DNA from: Desulfobulbaceae bacterium UBA2775
Lineage (GTDB): Bacteria; Desulfobacterota; Desulfobulbia; Desulfobulbales; Desulfocapsaceae
Direction of reading: 5' to 3'
Assembly: GCA_002352445.1 (NCBI GenBank)
Contig: DEIL01000204.1
Coordinates: 1 to 21,529 of the forward strand
DNA length: 21,529 nt
The position numbers were made by a program, and so were the translations under genes. The notes under the pieces were generated by a model that was not told where the DNA came from, made no database searches, and was given only the letters and a program-made list of their open reading frames with translations. Positions 8,271 through 15,544 of this stretch are shown one piece after another. The first letter of the stretch is position 1. Each line of letters begins with the position of its first letter.

Positions 8271-9398
8271 CTAAAGTGTGCGTTCCCCAATTTCTTCAAT
8301 AACGATATCCGGCTTAAATATTCCGAGCAACTCCTCAATGTTTTGTTGGTCAAACGATTTCCAAAGATATATAACTTCTTTAAAATTGGCGGAAATATAT
8401 GGTAAAAGAGGTCTAAAAAAAGAATCTCTGAAGATAACAGCCTTTAATTCTTTTTGCGGACAACTTGTACTAAAAGAGTGCTCCTCGTTGTTATAATTTA
8501 AATTACTGAATTTGAAATCTACAGGTGAAGTTTTCCCGCATTCGAAAATTTGTTCTACATCTCGATACGATTCATCAAAACTGTCGTAATCCAGAAGCAT
8601 CCGTGTCAAATCTCCGCATTTGTTTTCCTTTTTCTTACATGTCCGCGTTACAGGTTTTGAGAAAGTAAAGTCTCTTTTGAAATGGCTGCCTGTGAAGAGT
8701 GGTTCAATTTTTTCAGCAACAGCAAGATATGCAAGGTAAGCACCATATGGTGTCCAGTGTGTGTCACTCTTAAAAAAGAGGGTATCGTCATTCCCTTTAC
8801 CGACTAATGCAGGACTGAGATCCAGAAATGTTGAGCTATCGCTGGCTGTCAGACTATTCTTAAGTTGTGAAAGCCGGGTCATACCCTTCTGGTTAACCCA
8901 GGGTTTCCCTACGAAATCTCCATAAACAGTCATTTTACTTGGTGGCACGATGAGCAGATAAGCAATTTCCTGTTTTTCAAGCCACCTTTTTTTTGCTCTG
9001 TACGCTTGGATCCATTTACTCAGATCTTCGTCGCTCCGTAAGTTTCTGCCGGTAAAATCTTCGAGTGAGTTATTCCCCGTGAAGAAATACCAGTTATCTC
9101 GTCCTTTCAGCACTTTAGTCATACGTTTAGCATCGGGAAAGCGTTTTTTGAGTTCTCTCTGGTAGCGATAGACCATCCATTCACGAAATCCAAAATGGTC
9201 ATCGAGATATCTGTCAATGTCTGAGAAAAAACTTTTAACTTGAGATAAATTGTCTGGTAATGAAGGGAGTGTGGCAAGCGTTCTTTTTTCTGTGTAAGAA
9301 ATATCGGTTTTGTGTCCGAATATCATCCAGATACAAGGTGTAAAGATGATTATAAAAAATACGGTGATAGTGATCCGTTGAAAAATGGTATTTAGCAT
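8271..9398 (-). CDS. AlgJ/AlgX-like SGNH acetyltransferase
   Basis: A 375-residue protein with one N-terminal membrane anchor or uncleaved signal (about 8-28) and a periplasmic SGNH-like domain of the AlgJ/AlgX (ALGX/DHHW) family. LKGRDNWYFF (98-106) is the family opening. DTHWT at 212-216 carries Asp212 and His214, and FRDSFFRP at 323-330 carries the nucleophile Ser326. Together these make the complete triad seen in alginate O-acetyltransferases. Such proteins take acetyl groups delivered through an MBOAT partner and place them on the glycan during export. The MBOAT gene ends 26 bases before it, on the same strand. Cysteines at 254, 261, 287 and 313 could form disulfides in the periplasm. 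The carbohydrate-binding module of AlgX is absent, making it closer to AlgJ. Since no alginate synthase genes are here, the substrate is presumably another polysaccharide. Confidence 0.88.
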   Translation of the reverse strand: MLNTIFQRITITVFFIIIFTPCIWMIFGHKTDISYTEKRTLATLPSLPDNLSQVKSFFSDIDRYLDDHFGFREWMVYRYQRELKKRFPDAKRMTKVLKGRDNWYFFTGNNSLEDFTGRNLRSDEDLSKWIQAYRAKKRWLEKQEIAYLLIVPPSKMTVYGDFVGKPWVNQKGMTRLSQLKNSLTASDSSTFLDLSPALVGKGNDDTLFFKSDTHWTPYGAYLAYLAVAEKIEPLFTGSHFKRDFTFSKPVTRTCKKKENKCGDLTRMLLDYDSFDESYRDVEQIFECGKTSPVDFKFSNLNYNNEEHSFSTSCPQKELKAVIFRDSFFRPLLPYISANFKEVIYLWKSFDQQNIEELLGIFKPDIVIEEIGERTL

Positions 9399-9399
9399 T

Positions 9400-9420
9400 T
9401 TAGGTTTTTACGAGTTCATC
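9400..9420 (-). repeat. Solo terminal motif of the GTAAAAA element after the MBOAT gene
   Basis: Read on the minus strand this is GATGAACTCGTAAAAACCTAA, beginning 4 bases after the MBOAT stop codon. It matches 15 of 16 bases of the right end of the palindromic element at 15528-15543, and 18 of 21 bases of the 3' end of the GT4 gene (12988-13008). It also serves as the leader of the AlgJ/X gene, whose ATG overlaps its end region at 9398. Confidence 0.6.
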
Positions 9421-9424
9421 AATT

Positions 9425-10876
9425 TTAAAATCTAAAATAAATAAAAGGATTATAGACTCCGGAGGCGAGGCTGATACAGGTGAAATAGGCCAGACCGACG
9501 ATAATTGAAAGTTGTGAAACTTGTACTGAAAGATCAAAAATATATTGTTTTGGTTCAGGTATTTTATCAAAAAATTTCTGACGGAGATTACCCAGTGCCG
9601 GATAGACAGGCATAGCAAGAAGAACCCCTATTGAGATCTCAAAGAGTACCTTGCTGTTAAGGTAAATTGATGCAGGGTGCATTGATGTTGACTCTCCACC
9701 CATACTAAACATAGTAAGGAAATAATACTTTGCAGCAGATAATGTCGGATTTAAAAAAATCACCATACCGAACATAAAAAGCAGCATAAAAAGCAGAACT
9801 TGTAACGGGAACCAAAGCTTACGTCGAAAACCCGAAATACGGGTGCGCTCAATTAAGATAAAGAAAGCGTTGTACACGCCCCAGACGGCATAGTTCCAAC
9901 TCGCACCATGCCACAGCCCACAAAGGAAAAAGATGATAAATAGATTTATCTGGGTGCGAACTTCTCCAAGTCGATTGCCACCAAGTGGAAAATAGACATA
10001 GTCGCGGATCCAGGTTCCTAACGAAATATGCCACCTTCTCCAGAATTCATCAAAAGACCGGGAAATATACGGGTAATTGAAATTTTCAAGAAAATGGAAC
10101 CCAAACATTCTGCCTAAGCCGATTGCCATATCTGAATATCCTGAAAAATCATAATAAAGCTGTAAGGTAAAGCAAAACACCCCCAGCCAGGCTACTGGTG
10201 CAGTTAATTCAGTTCCAGGAAGAGCAAAGATTTGATCGACGATTACCGCCATCGGATTGGCAAGTAATACTTTTTTGCTCAGGCCGAAAAAAAAGCGCTG
10301 AATTCCTACAGCGAAGTTCTCCGTTGTTACCCTTCGATCTGCTAATTGTCTGGCTATATCGTGGTAGCGGACGATAGGCCCTGCAATGAGTTGCGGGAAC
10401 AGTGATATATATAAGCCCAGATTAATGAAATTCTTTTGTGGCTCATTTTTCTGTCGGTACACGTCTATTATGTAGGAGAGGGCCTGAAAGGTAAAAAAGG
10501 AAATACCAATGGGAAGACGAATTGGATTGAGGTCTATCAACGGAATTTCTAGAATTCCAAGAAGATAGTTGATATTTTCAGTTAAAAATTGAGCATATTT
10601 GAAATAGCCGAGAAGGCCGAGGTTAAGAATAATCCCTAAAACAAGAAAATACCGGCCTGAGGGACTGGATTGATATGCATGAATAGCTCGCCCGCAAATA
10701 TAGTTAATAGAGATAGACGCGAGCATGAGCAACAGATAAATCCCTTCCCCCCAGGCATAAAAAAGCAGACTTGCAAAGAGGAGGAGCAGGTTGCGCCCCT
10801 TTTTACCCGCAAGCCAATACAGCAGTAATACGCCGGGCAGAAAGAAAAATAAAAATGTGATCGATGAAAAAACCAT
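9425..10876 (-). CDS. MBOAT family O-acyltransferase (AlgI-like)
   Basis: A 483-residue polytopic inner-membrane protein of the membrane-bound O-acyltransferase family, the half of a split acetylation system that carries acyl groups across the membrane. The N-terminus MVFSSITFLFFFLP and the LLFYAWGE segment (37-44) are hallmarks of the AlgI/PatA/DltB group. PIGISFFTFQALSYIIDVYR (122-141), FPQLIAGPIVR (160-170), YYDFSGYSDMAIGLG (241-255) and FDEFWRRWHISLGTWIRDYVYFP lie in order. The two family histidines are His283 (RRWHIS) and the catalytic His323 (GLWHGASW). The latter is at almost the same position as in Pseudomonas AlgI. It lies directly upstream of the AlgJ/X-like gene. The start at 10876 has no clear Shine-Dalgarno. 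A 176-base gap with no gene separates it from the flavoprotein to the right. Confidence 0.95.
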   Translation of the reverse strand: MVFSSITFLFFFLPGVLLLYWLAGKKGRNLLLLFASLLFYAWGEGIYLLLMLASISINYICGRAIHAYQSSPSGRYFLVLGIILNLGLLGYFKYAQFLTENINYLLGILEIPLIDLNPIRLPIGISFFTFQALSYIIDVYRQKNEPQKNFINLGLYISLFPQLIAGPIVRYHDIARQLADRRVTTENFAVGIQRFFFGLSKKVLLANPMAVIVDQIFALPGTELTAPVAWLGVFCFTLQLYYDFSGYSDMAIGLGRMFGFHFLENFNYPYISRSFDEFWRRWHISLGTWIRDYVYFPLGGNRLGEVRTQINLFIIFFLCGLWHGASWNYAVWGVYNAFFILIERTRISGFRRKLWFPLQVLLFMLLFMFGMVIFLNPTLSAAKYYFLTMFSMGGESTSMHPASIYLNSKVLFEISIGVLLAMPVYPALGNLRQKFFDKIPEPKQYIFDLSVQVSQLSIIVGLAYFTCISLASGVYNPFIYFRF

Positions 10877-11052
10877 GAAAATTCAGATAAGATGGACTTT
10901 TGAAATATTCAAAGAGATGTCTGGTTTACCAAGACTGATATTGTTGAACACTCATAAGACATTCAAAATAGGTAAAGTCAAGGGAATATTTTTGAGACGG
11001 TACGTAGAACATCCTATAACTGCTTCAACGGCTGCATCGTAGAACGGTATGG
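10877..11052. other. Gap upstream of the MBOAT gene
   Basis: AT-rich DNA with no supported gene or repeat. It lies upstream of the MBOAT start, so it probably carries the promoter for the acetylation pair, but I could not pick out convincing -35 and -10 boxes. Confidence 0.35.
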
Positions 11053-12312
11053 TTATCCCTGTTGCTCAGCGGCGTTGAGCGAAGAGCCGGCCAGCCAGCC
11101 GGTAGAAAAAGCCGCCTGGAGATTGTAGCCACCGGTATCTCCCTGGATATCGAGGAGTTCCCCGACAATAAAAAGTCCGCTGACGTATTTTGACTCCATT
11201 GTCGTTGGCTCGATCTCTTTGAGACTTACACCGCCTGCTGTTACGATTGCTTCGTCAAAATCACGATATCCGCTGATATCAAGACGAAAATCTTTAAGCC
11301 AGGCGGTCAGTCGCCTTCTTGTTTTGGCCGGGAAATTCCGGGTGTCGATATCGGCAGGGATTCCACATGACCTCAGGCATATATCCACCAGTTGATGGGG
11401 GATGAGTCCCCGCAGCAGGCTGCTGACAATCTCGCCACCGCGTTTTTCAAAATCACGAATCAATCTGTTTGCCAGCTGTTTATCATCAAGACCGGGTTTA
11501 AGGTCGATGGACAGGCTGACCTGATTCCCACTGTCCAGATAATCGACAACAGTACTACTTAAGGTCAGTATGACAGGGCCGCTGATCCCGGATCCGGTAA
11601 AGATTACTTCCCCGAATTCCTGGCTTTTACGCTTGCCGTTTATATACAGCCGCACGTTGATGTTTTTGAGATTGAGGCCAGCCAGCTGCGCCAGTTTTTT
11701 GTCTTTACACTTAAGGGGAACCAGGGCCGGCCGGATAGTTGTCAGGGTGTGACCTGATTCTGCTGAAAGCCTGTACCCATCACCAGTTGATCCGGTTCGC
11801 GGGTAGGATTTTCCTCCTGTTGCAAGGATGATATTGTCGCAGGAGAGCTCTTCCCCATTGCAGATTACACCGGCAACTTTGTTGTTCTGTATAATAATTG
11901 ATCTGACAGGAGATTCCTTTTTCACGGTGACATTCTGCCTGCTCAACCAGTTGTTAAATGTTTTTACCACATCAAGGGCTTTTCCACTCTTGGGAAAGAT
12001 GCGTCCACCGCGTTCAGTAACCAGCAGCAGCCCCTTGTCTTCAAAAAAAGCAATTAGATCGTCGGTGAAAAAATGGTTAAAACATTGTCTGAGAAATTTG
12101 CCATTTCTGCCGAAATGAGAGATGAACTCAGGAAGTGGGGCACTGTTGGTCAGGTTGCATCGTCCCTTGCCGCTGATGCCTATTTTTCGTCCTGTCTGGC
12201 CCATTTTTTCGAGCAGAAGTACCTGCGCACCACATTCGGCGGCCCGGCCGGCGGCCATTAACCCGGCTGCTCCACCGCCGATCACAATTGTTTTCGATTT
12301 TTTCTGCTTCAT
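11053..12312 (-). CDS. HI0933/BaiN-family FAD-dependent oxidoreductase
   Basis: A 419-residue flavoprotein. I start it at the ATG at 12312, because from there MKQKKSKTIVIGGGAAGLMAAGRAAE gives the FAD-binding GxGxxG (12-17) at the normal place and GAG sits 6 bases upstream. The extra 73 codons of the longer frame overlap the leader of the divergent FKBP gene. Further family marks are GRKIGISGKGRCNLTN, the strand end NIILATGGKSYPRTGSTGDGY, FTGSGISGP, the C-terminal EAIVTAGGVSL and GLFIVGELLDIQGDTGGYNLQAAFSTG. These place it in the conserved family that includes BaiN and YhiN. The reaction is poorly defined for most members, so I do not assign a substrate. It has no obvious connection to the glycan genes. 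Confidence 0.93.
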   Translation of the reverse strand: MKQKKSKTIVIGGGAAGLMAAGRAAECGAQVLLLEKMGQTGRKIGISGKGRCNLTNSAPLPEFISHFGRNGKFLRQCFNHFFTDDLIAFFEDKGLLLVTERGGRIFPKSGKALDVVKTFNNWLSRQNVTVKKESPVRSIIIQNNKVAGVICNGEELSCDNIILATGGKSYPRTGSTGDGYRLSAESGHTLTTIRPALVPLKCKDKKLAQLAGLNLKNINVRLYINGKRKSQEFGEVIFTGSGISGPVILTLSSTVVDYLDSGNQVSLSIDLKPGLDDKQLANRLIRDFEKRGGEIVSSLLRGLIPHQLVDICLRSCGIPADIDTRNFPAKTRRRLTAWLKDFRLDISGYRDFDEAIVTAGGVSLKEIEPTTMESKYVSGLFIVGELLDIQGDTGGYNLQAAFSTGWLAGSSLNAAEQQG

Positions 12313-12535
12313 AGGTTTCTCATTTTTTAATATCCGTATTGTATAGTTCAGCCAGCTAGTACCTGCGAGGAATTTTTTTAATTTCTTTTCAGAGCACCAT
12401 CTTTTCACCGAGAGGTTGAACTTTGTTCTTTCATGTTTACAGGTAGGTGTGGACAGTAATAGTGATGCTGTTGAGCAGCAGGCAGTTGTTGAAAATAAAC
12501 CAGTGAGGGCCCATGTGGTCGGAAGGAGCATAATA
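12313..12535. promoter_or_regulatory. Divergent promoter region, flavoprotein / FKBP
   Basis: This 223-base gap lies between the divergent starts at 12312 and 12536 and must contain leaders and probably promoters for both. Open frames cross it from both sides, but they conflict with each other and add no family-like residues, so I treat it as non-coding. No specific operator was recognised. Confidence 0.5.
12523..12528 (+). promoter_or_regulatory. Shine-Dalgarno deciding a GTG start
   Basis: AAGGAG lies 7 bases before the GTG at 12536. It is among the best ribosome sites in the window, and it places the FKBP start exactly where family homology begins, rejecting the in-frame TTG at 12416. Confidence 0.8.
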
Positions 12536-12970
12536 GTGATTGAAGTAAAAAAAGGGGACAGCGTTAAAGTTAATTACCAGGGTACTCTTGCTGATGGTAC
12601 TGTCTTTGACAGTTCAGAGGGGAAGGATCCATTGGAATTTGTCGTTGGCAGCGGCCAGGTCATCCAGGGGTTTGATGAGGCTATGATCGGTATGAATATA
12701 GGTGATTCCAAGGTGGTCGAAATTCCGGTCGAAAAAGCCTATGGCGAGCGAAGGGATGAGATGCTGATGGTTGTACCTGTCGAACAGGTTCCGCCTGACC
12801 TCAAACCGGAAGTGGGAATGCGGCTGGAAATGGGTGGGATGAATGGTGAAGTGGTTCGTGTTGTGGTCATCAACGTAGATGAGAAAGATGTTACCCTTGA
12901 TGCCAATCCGCCGCTTGCCGGGGAAGACCTTACCTTTTCCATTGAGCTGGTGGATTGTACGACGCCCTGA
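12536..12970 (+). CDS. FKBP-type peptidyl-prolyl isomerase, SlyD-like
   Basis: A 144-residue prolyl isomerase and chaperone. The GTG start at 12536 follows AAGGAG by 7 bases and gives VIEVKKGDSVKVNYQGTLADGTVFDSS, the normal family N-terminus. FKBP residues include Tyr14, Phe24 and Asp25, followed by PLEFVVGSGQVIQGFDEAMIGM. An insert-in-flap domain begins near EIPVEKAYGER (about 60-70) and carries MLMVVPVEQVPPDLKPEVGM. The chain returns with VTLDANPPLAGEDLTFSIELV, in which NPPLAG corresponds to the NHPLAG of SlyD. The His/Cys-rich metal-binding tail of E. coli SlyD is absent. It has no signal peptide, so it acts in the cytoplasm. It converges with the GT4 gene, 17 bases apart. Confidence 0.93.
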   Translation: MIEVKKGDSVKVNYQGTLADGTVFDSSEGKDPLEFVVGSGQVIQGFDEAMIGMNIGDSKVVEIPVEKAYGERRDEMLMVVPVEQVPPDLKPEVGMRLEMGGMNGEVVRVVVINVDEKDVTLDANPPLAGEDLTFSIELVDCTTP

Positions 12971-12987
12971 TTGCAAACAGGGAAGAC

Positions 12988-13008
12988 TCAGGTTTTTACC
13001 AGATCATC
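12988..13008 (-). repeat. GTAAAAA-element end motif fused to the GT4 3' end
   Basis: The minus-strand sequence GATGATCTGGTAAAAACCTGA matches 18 of 21 bases of the motif behind the MBOAT gene (9400-9420). Here it forms the last codons of the GT4 gene, DDLVKT and the stop. The copy at 9400-9420 would read DELVKT and stop in the same frame, so the tail of this protein may come from the repeat. Confidence 0.4.
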
Positions 13009-14103
13009 ATCTTTGACTACCGTATTGTAAGCATCATATGTTGTCTGGGCTATTCTGGACCAGTCAAAGTGTTTCTCCACCATCTTTCTTGAGTTTTTCC
13101 CATAGGTCTGGAAATCTTCACTGAGCAGCATATCTATTTTTTCTGCCAGATCGTGGGGATCCATAGGGTTGCACAGATAACCATTTATCCCGTTTTTGAT
13201 CAGTTCAGGGATTCCCCCGACCTCTGTACCGACAAGTGGCAGCCCTGTTGCCATTGCCTCAAGCCCGCTGATGGAGGTGGCTTCAAGGAGAGACGGGAGT
13301 ACTGAAAAATCCGCCGCACTGTAATAGTCAATGATCTCATTGTGGCTCTTATTGCCCAGGAAAAGTGCCCTTTTGCCGCAATGTTTTTCGAATTCCGCTT
13401 CCACCGACCCTCTTTCCGGTCCATCCCCGATGATAATAAAGCGAATTGCTTTATTTCGTAAAAACTCTGTCGCCCGGGCAAGGTAGATGACACCGTTTTT
13501 ATCTACGAGTCTCCTGGTTATGATTGCAACGGTTTCTTCTTCATCGATCCCCAGTTGATGACGGATCTGCAATCTTTTTTCCTCGTTGAAGAGAAACTTG
13601 GATCCGTCAACACCGTTTGGGATAAAAAGTTTCCTTCCGGTGATCTCAAAGGGCACAATCAGAAGCTCTCTACTCGGAGCCAGAAAAAGATCCGGTTTTC
13701 TCAGTTGCCTTTTGAGCATTGTCATTCTGCGAATTCCGCCCTTTTTGATACGTTTCAGGTAACCTGAAGTGTGATTGGTATAGGCCAGTGGGATATGAGT
13801 GATATTATACCATTCCAGGGGCAGCATGCCGTGAATGTGAATGATATCCGGTTGGATCCGGGGCAGCATCTTCCTGACAAACTTTCTTATCTGTAAACCG
13901 TAGATCAGAGTCGATAATGACAATGGTACTGTATAGATATCTATATCATTGGCTGTCGATCCGACAGGTTCATTCTGTCTTTTCCTGGTGATCACTGATA
14001 CCTTGTTGCCCGCAGCGCTGAGCGCTTTCGAGAGCTCATATACATGTGCGGAAATTCCCCCGGGAACAGGAGGGTAATCTGCGGAAATCATAAGGATATT
14101 CAT
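12988..14103 (-). CDS. Family 4 glycosyltransferase
   Basis: A 371-residue retaining GT-B transferase (GT4, glycos_transf_1 type). The ATG at 14103 is preferred because MNILMISADYPPVPGGISAHVYEL is the standard GT4 opening. The 30 codons upstream (containing VIPARAG) are translated from a dispersed GC-rich repeat and are not protein. The C-terminal domain shows IITRRLVDKNG (194-204), FIIIGDGPE (222-230), LPSLLEATSISGLEAMATGLPLV with the EX7E pair Glu274/Glu282, and VGGIPELI. Relatives transfer hexoses to lipid-linked or surface glycans from the cytoplasm. The CgeB-like gene lies 111 bases upstream on the same strand. The Shine-Dalgarno is poor. Its last residues, DDLVKT, lie within a short repeated motif. 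Confidence 0.92.
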   Translation of the reverse strand: MNILMISADYPPVPGGISAHVYELSKALSAAGNKVSVITRKRQNEPVGSTANDIDIYTVPLSLSTLIYGLQIRKFVRKMLPRIQPDIIHIHGMLPLEWYNITHIPLAYTNHTSGYLKRIKKGGIRRMTMLKRQLRKPDLFLAPSRELLIVPFEITGRKLFIPNGVDGSKFLFNEEKRLQIRHQLGIDEEETVAIITRRLVDKNGVIYLARATEFLRNKAIRFIIIGDGPERGSVEAEFEKHCGKRALFLGNKSHNEIIDYYSAADFSVLPSLLEATSISGLEAMATGLPLVGTEVGGIPELIKNGINGYLCNPMDPHDLAEKIDMLLSEDFQTYGKNSRKMVEKHFDWSRIAQTTYDAYNTVVKDDDLVKT

Positions 14104-14139
14104 ATGTGTTGAAATAGCTGTATCGAAGTCTACGCTATC

Positions 14140-14162
14140 TCCCGCCCGCGCGGGAATGACGG
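14140..14162. repeat. GC-rich REP-like palindrome, copy 1
   Basis: TCCCGC..GCGGGA stem followed by ATGACG, in the gap between the CgeB-like and GT4 genes. It shares the core CCCGCC..GCGGGAATGACG with the copies at 15277-15299 and 18200-18223. When translated it gives the spurious VIPARAG that extends the GT4 frame. Confidence 0.65.
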
Positions 14163-14214
14163 GGTAGCAAAGAATTTGTGTTTTCGAAGTCAACGATGTC
14201 TGCCAGGTCTTCAG

Positions 14215-15240
14215 TTATTGAAAAATTTCATCTTTCCATTCATAATCCGAGGAGAGAGGCTGGTCAAACAATCTTTCCAGCATATATCGTGTTACCCTGA
14301 TGGCACTGTATGAGGCATGTGCTCGTTGCCATCCCTGCTCCGCGATTCGTCGTCCTGCGTCAGGGTGTCTATGGAAATAGATCAGTTTGGCCAGCAAATC
14401 ATTCAGATCTGTGAAGTAGACGATTTCATCGGCGGAAAAAAGCAGCTTCATCTTAGGAATATCAGGACAGAAAGTGAGCAGGCCATTACCTGTAAGTTGA
14501 GTTAATCTGTCGGAAGAATAAAGAGTGACATCGTTCCTGCGACTGATGTTCAAGCCCATTTTTGTACGGGAGAGTAAGTGCAGGTAATCGAATCCGGATA
14601 CAAAGCCGTTCCCCAGGCAACCCTTAAAGGAGCATCGCATCTCTTTCTCAGCTTTCTTCTGAAGATCCTGCAGGAATTGACGCCTCTCGGGTATGCTGGA
14701 ATCACGACCGCAGAAGATAAAATCATGGTCAAAAGTTAAGTTTCCAAAGGCTTGAGATGATTCTATCGCCGCTTCAACTATATTGGGGATAAAGGCTGCC
14801 CTGGCCGTTTTTGTGGCATACTCCTGCAGATAATTGCCGGAGGTTGTCGCAAAAAAAACGTCGATACTTTCAAGTCTTTCAAAAATATGACGTGTTCTTT
14901 CCCGGTTGAACAGGGGGTCTACAAACCAGAGACCTATTGTAATGTCAGGATGTCGCTGTTTAACTGTCTCCAGGGTAGCGGCTTTAATCAGTTCTGAATG
15001 GCCAAGAAGGAGCAGGTGAGGGCAGAGGTGGTCACAGGTCTCAAGTAGTTTTTTATTTACTGTATTGGTGCCGAATTTAGTTGTCTTGAAAACGGATTCG
15101 CTGCGACTGATATCCCTGTAACTGAAATCATAGACAAAATGGCCGTTCTGTATCAAACCTGCTGAAATTTTTCGATCGGTTGAGTAGAAATTGCTGCCGT
15201 ATTTATGCGTGCTGAAATTGGCTGCATGGAGTATGCGCAT
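14215..15240 (-). CDS. CgeB-like glycosyltransferase
   Basis: A 341-residue protein of the CgeB / glyco_trans_1_2 family, GT-B-fold transferases named from a Bacillus spore-coat gene and common in surface or flagellar glycosylation loci of Gram-negatives. Evidence: the N-terminal MRILHAANFS followed by a YDFSYRD stretch, IGLWFVDPLF, FFATTSGNYL and FIPN in the first half. In the second half come DHDFIFCGRDSS, FDYLHLLSRTKMGLNISRR, then the typical end LTGNGLLTFCPDIPKM, VYFTDLNDLLAKLIYF and RRIAEQGWQRAHASYSAIR. The C-terminal signature is nearly complete, so the domain call is firm, but donor and acceptor are unknown. It lies between the GT4 and radical SAM genes on the same strand. A 301-base repeat-filled gap separates it from the latter. 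The ribosome site is weak. Confidence 0.85.
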   Translation of the reverse strand: MRILHAANFSTHKYGSNFYSTDRKISAGLIQNGHFVYDFSYRDISRSESVFKTTKFGTNTVNKKLLETCDHLCPHLLLLGHSELIKAATLETVKQRHPDITIGLWFVDPLFNRERTRHIFERLESIDVFFATTSGNYLQEYATKTARAAFIPNIVEAAIESSQAFGNLTFDHDFIFCGRDSSIPERRQFLQDLQKKAEKEMRCSFKGCLGNGFVSGFDYLHLLSRTKMGLNISRRNDVTLYSSDRLTQLTGNGLLTFCPDIPKMKLLFSADEIVYFTDLNDLLAKLIYFHRHPDAGRRIAEQGWQRAHASYSAIRVTRYMLERLFDQPLSSDYEWKDEIFQ

Positions 15241-15541
15241 AAAAAAAAGTCTCGAAAATCTTTGTTATCTCGCTACTCCCGCCTATGCGGGGATGACGAA
15301 GCAGGGGACTTCTTGAAGTCTACACTAACTGCGATGATACAGAGAAGATGATACTGTGAATATATGATTAGGGCCAGCTGAAATATAACCATTTATCAGT
15401 TTTTGATGGCGTCGTAAAAAGCCCGATCTCCTGCGTTGTAGGTTTTTGGCAGGACCTCGACATACCACATGTATAGCCGAGAACCTGCCAAAAACACTAC
15501 GCCTTGTATATCAGACTTCGAGTGACCTTTTTACGAGTTTA
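15241..15541. other. 301-base repeat-filled gap between radical SAM and CgeB-like genes
   Basis: The gap contains no gene. It holds one GC-rich REP-like palindrome (15277-15299) and a complete palindromic element of about 140 bases (15404-15544) that touches the stop codon of the radical SAM gene. The 5' leader of the CgeB-like gene is within 15241-15270. Confidence 0.6.
15277..15299. repeat. GC-rich REP-like palindrome, copy 2
   Basis: TCCCGCctatGCGGGGATGACG: a 5-base stem with the same right flank as the copies at 14140 and 18200. A nearby GAAGTCTAC (about 15316) also occurs next to copy 1 (14126-14133), so a somewhat longer unit may be shared. Confidence 0.6.
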
Positions 15542-15544
15542 TCA
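15404..15544. repeat. MITE-like palindromic element (GTCGTAAAAAG type)
   Basis: The outer ends are inverted: TGATGGCGTCGTAAAAAG on the left, and on the right a complement reading TGATAAACTCGTAAAAAG, 14 of 18 identical. An inner perfect 11-base pair, TTTTTGGCAGG (15443-15453) with CCTGCCAAAAA (15484-15494), closes a central loop that can pair further (CTCG/CGAG, ATAC/GTAT). The 14-base string TTATCAGTTTTTGA is present at both edges (15393-15406 and 15539-15552), overlapping the ends. No open frame is inside, so any spread would need a transposase in trans. The right end supplies the TGA stop of the radical SAM gene. In the leftward transcript it would fold into a long stem-loop and could act as a 3' stabiliser or terminator. 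Confidence 0.75.

Noticed and set aside
12313..12531. 73-codon N-terminal extension of the flavoprotein
   Set aside because: It precedes a good start with GAG spacing and the GxGxxG fold start. It overlaps the leader of the divergent FKBP gene and shows no family residues.
12416..12535. 40-codon extension of the FKBP isomerase from a TTG
   Set aside because: AAGGAG plus GTG at 12536 begins exactly where homology begins. The extension lies in the divergent promoter region.
12965..12982. CCCTG/CAGGG inverted repeat between the convergent FKBP and GT4 genes as a terminator
   Set aside because: The stem is only 5 pairs with an 8-base loop and there is no T-run on either strand.
14104..14193. 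30-codon extension of the GT4 protein
   Set aside because: It is translated from a REP-like palindrome (VIPARAG is a typical artefact of this repeat). The GT4 fold starts at MNILMIS.
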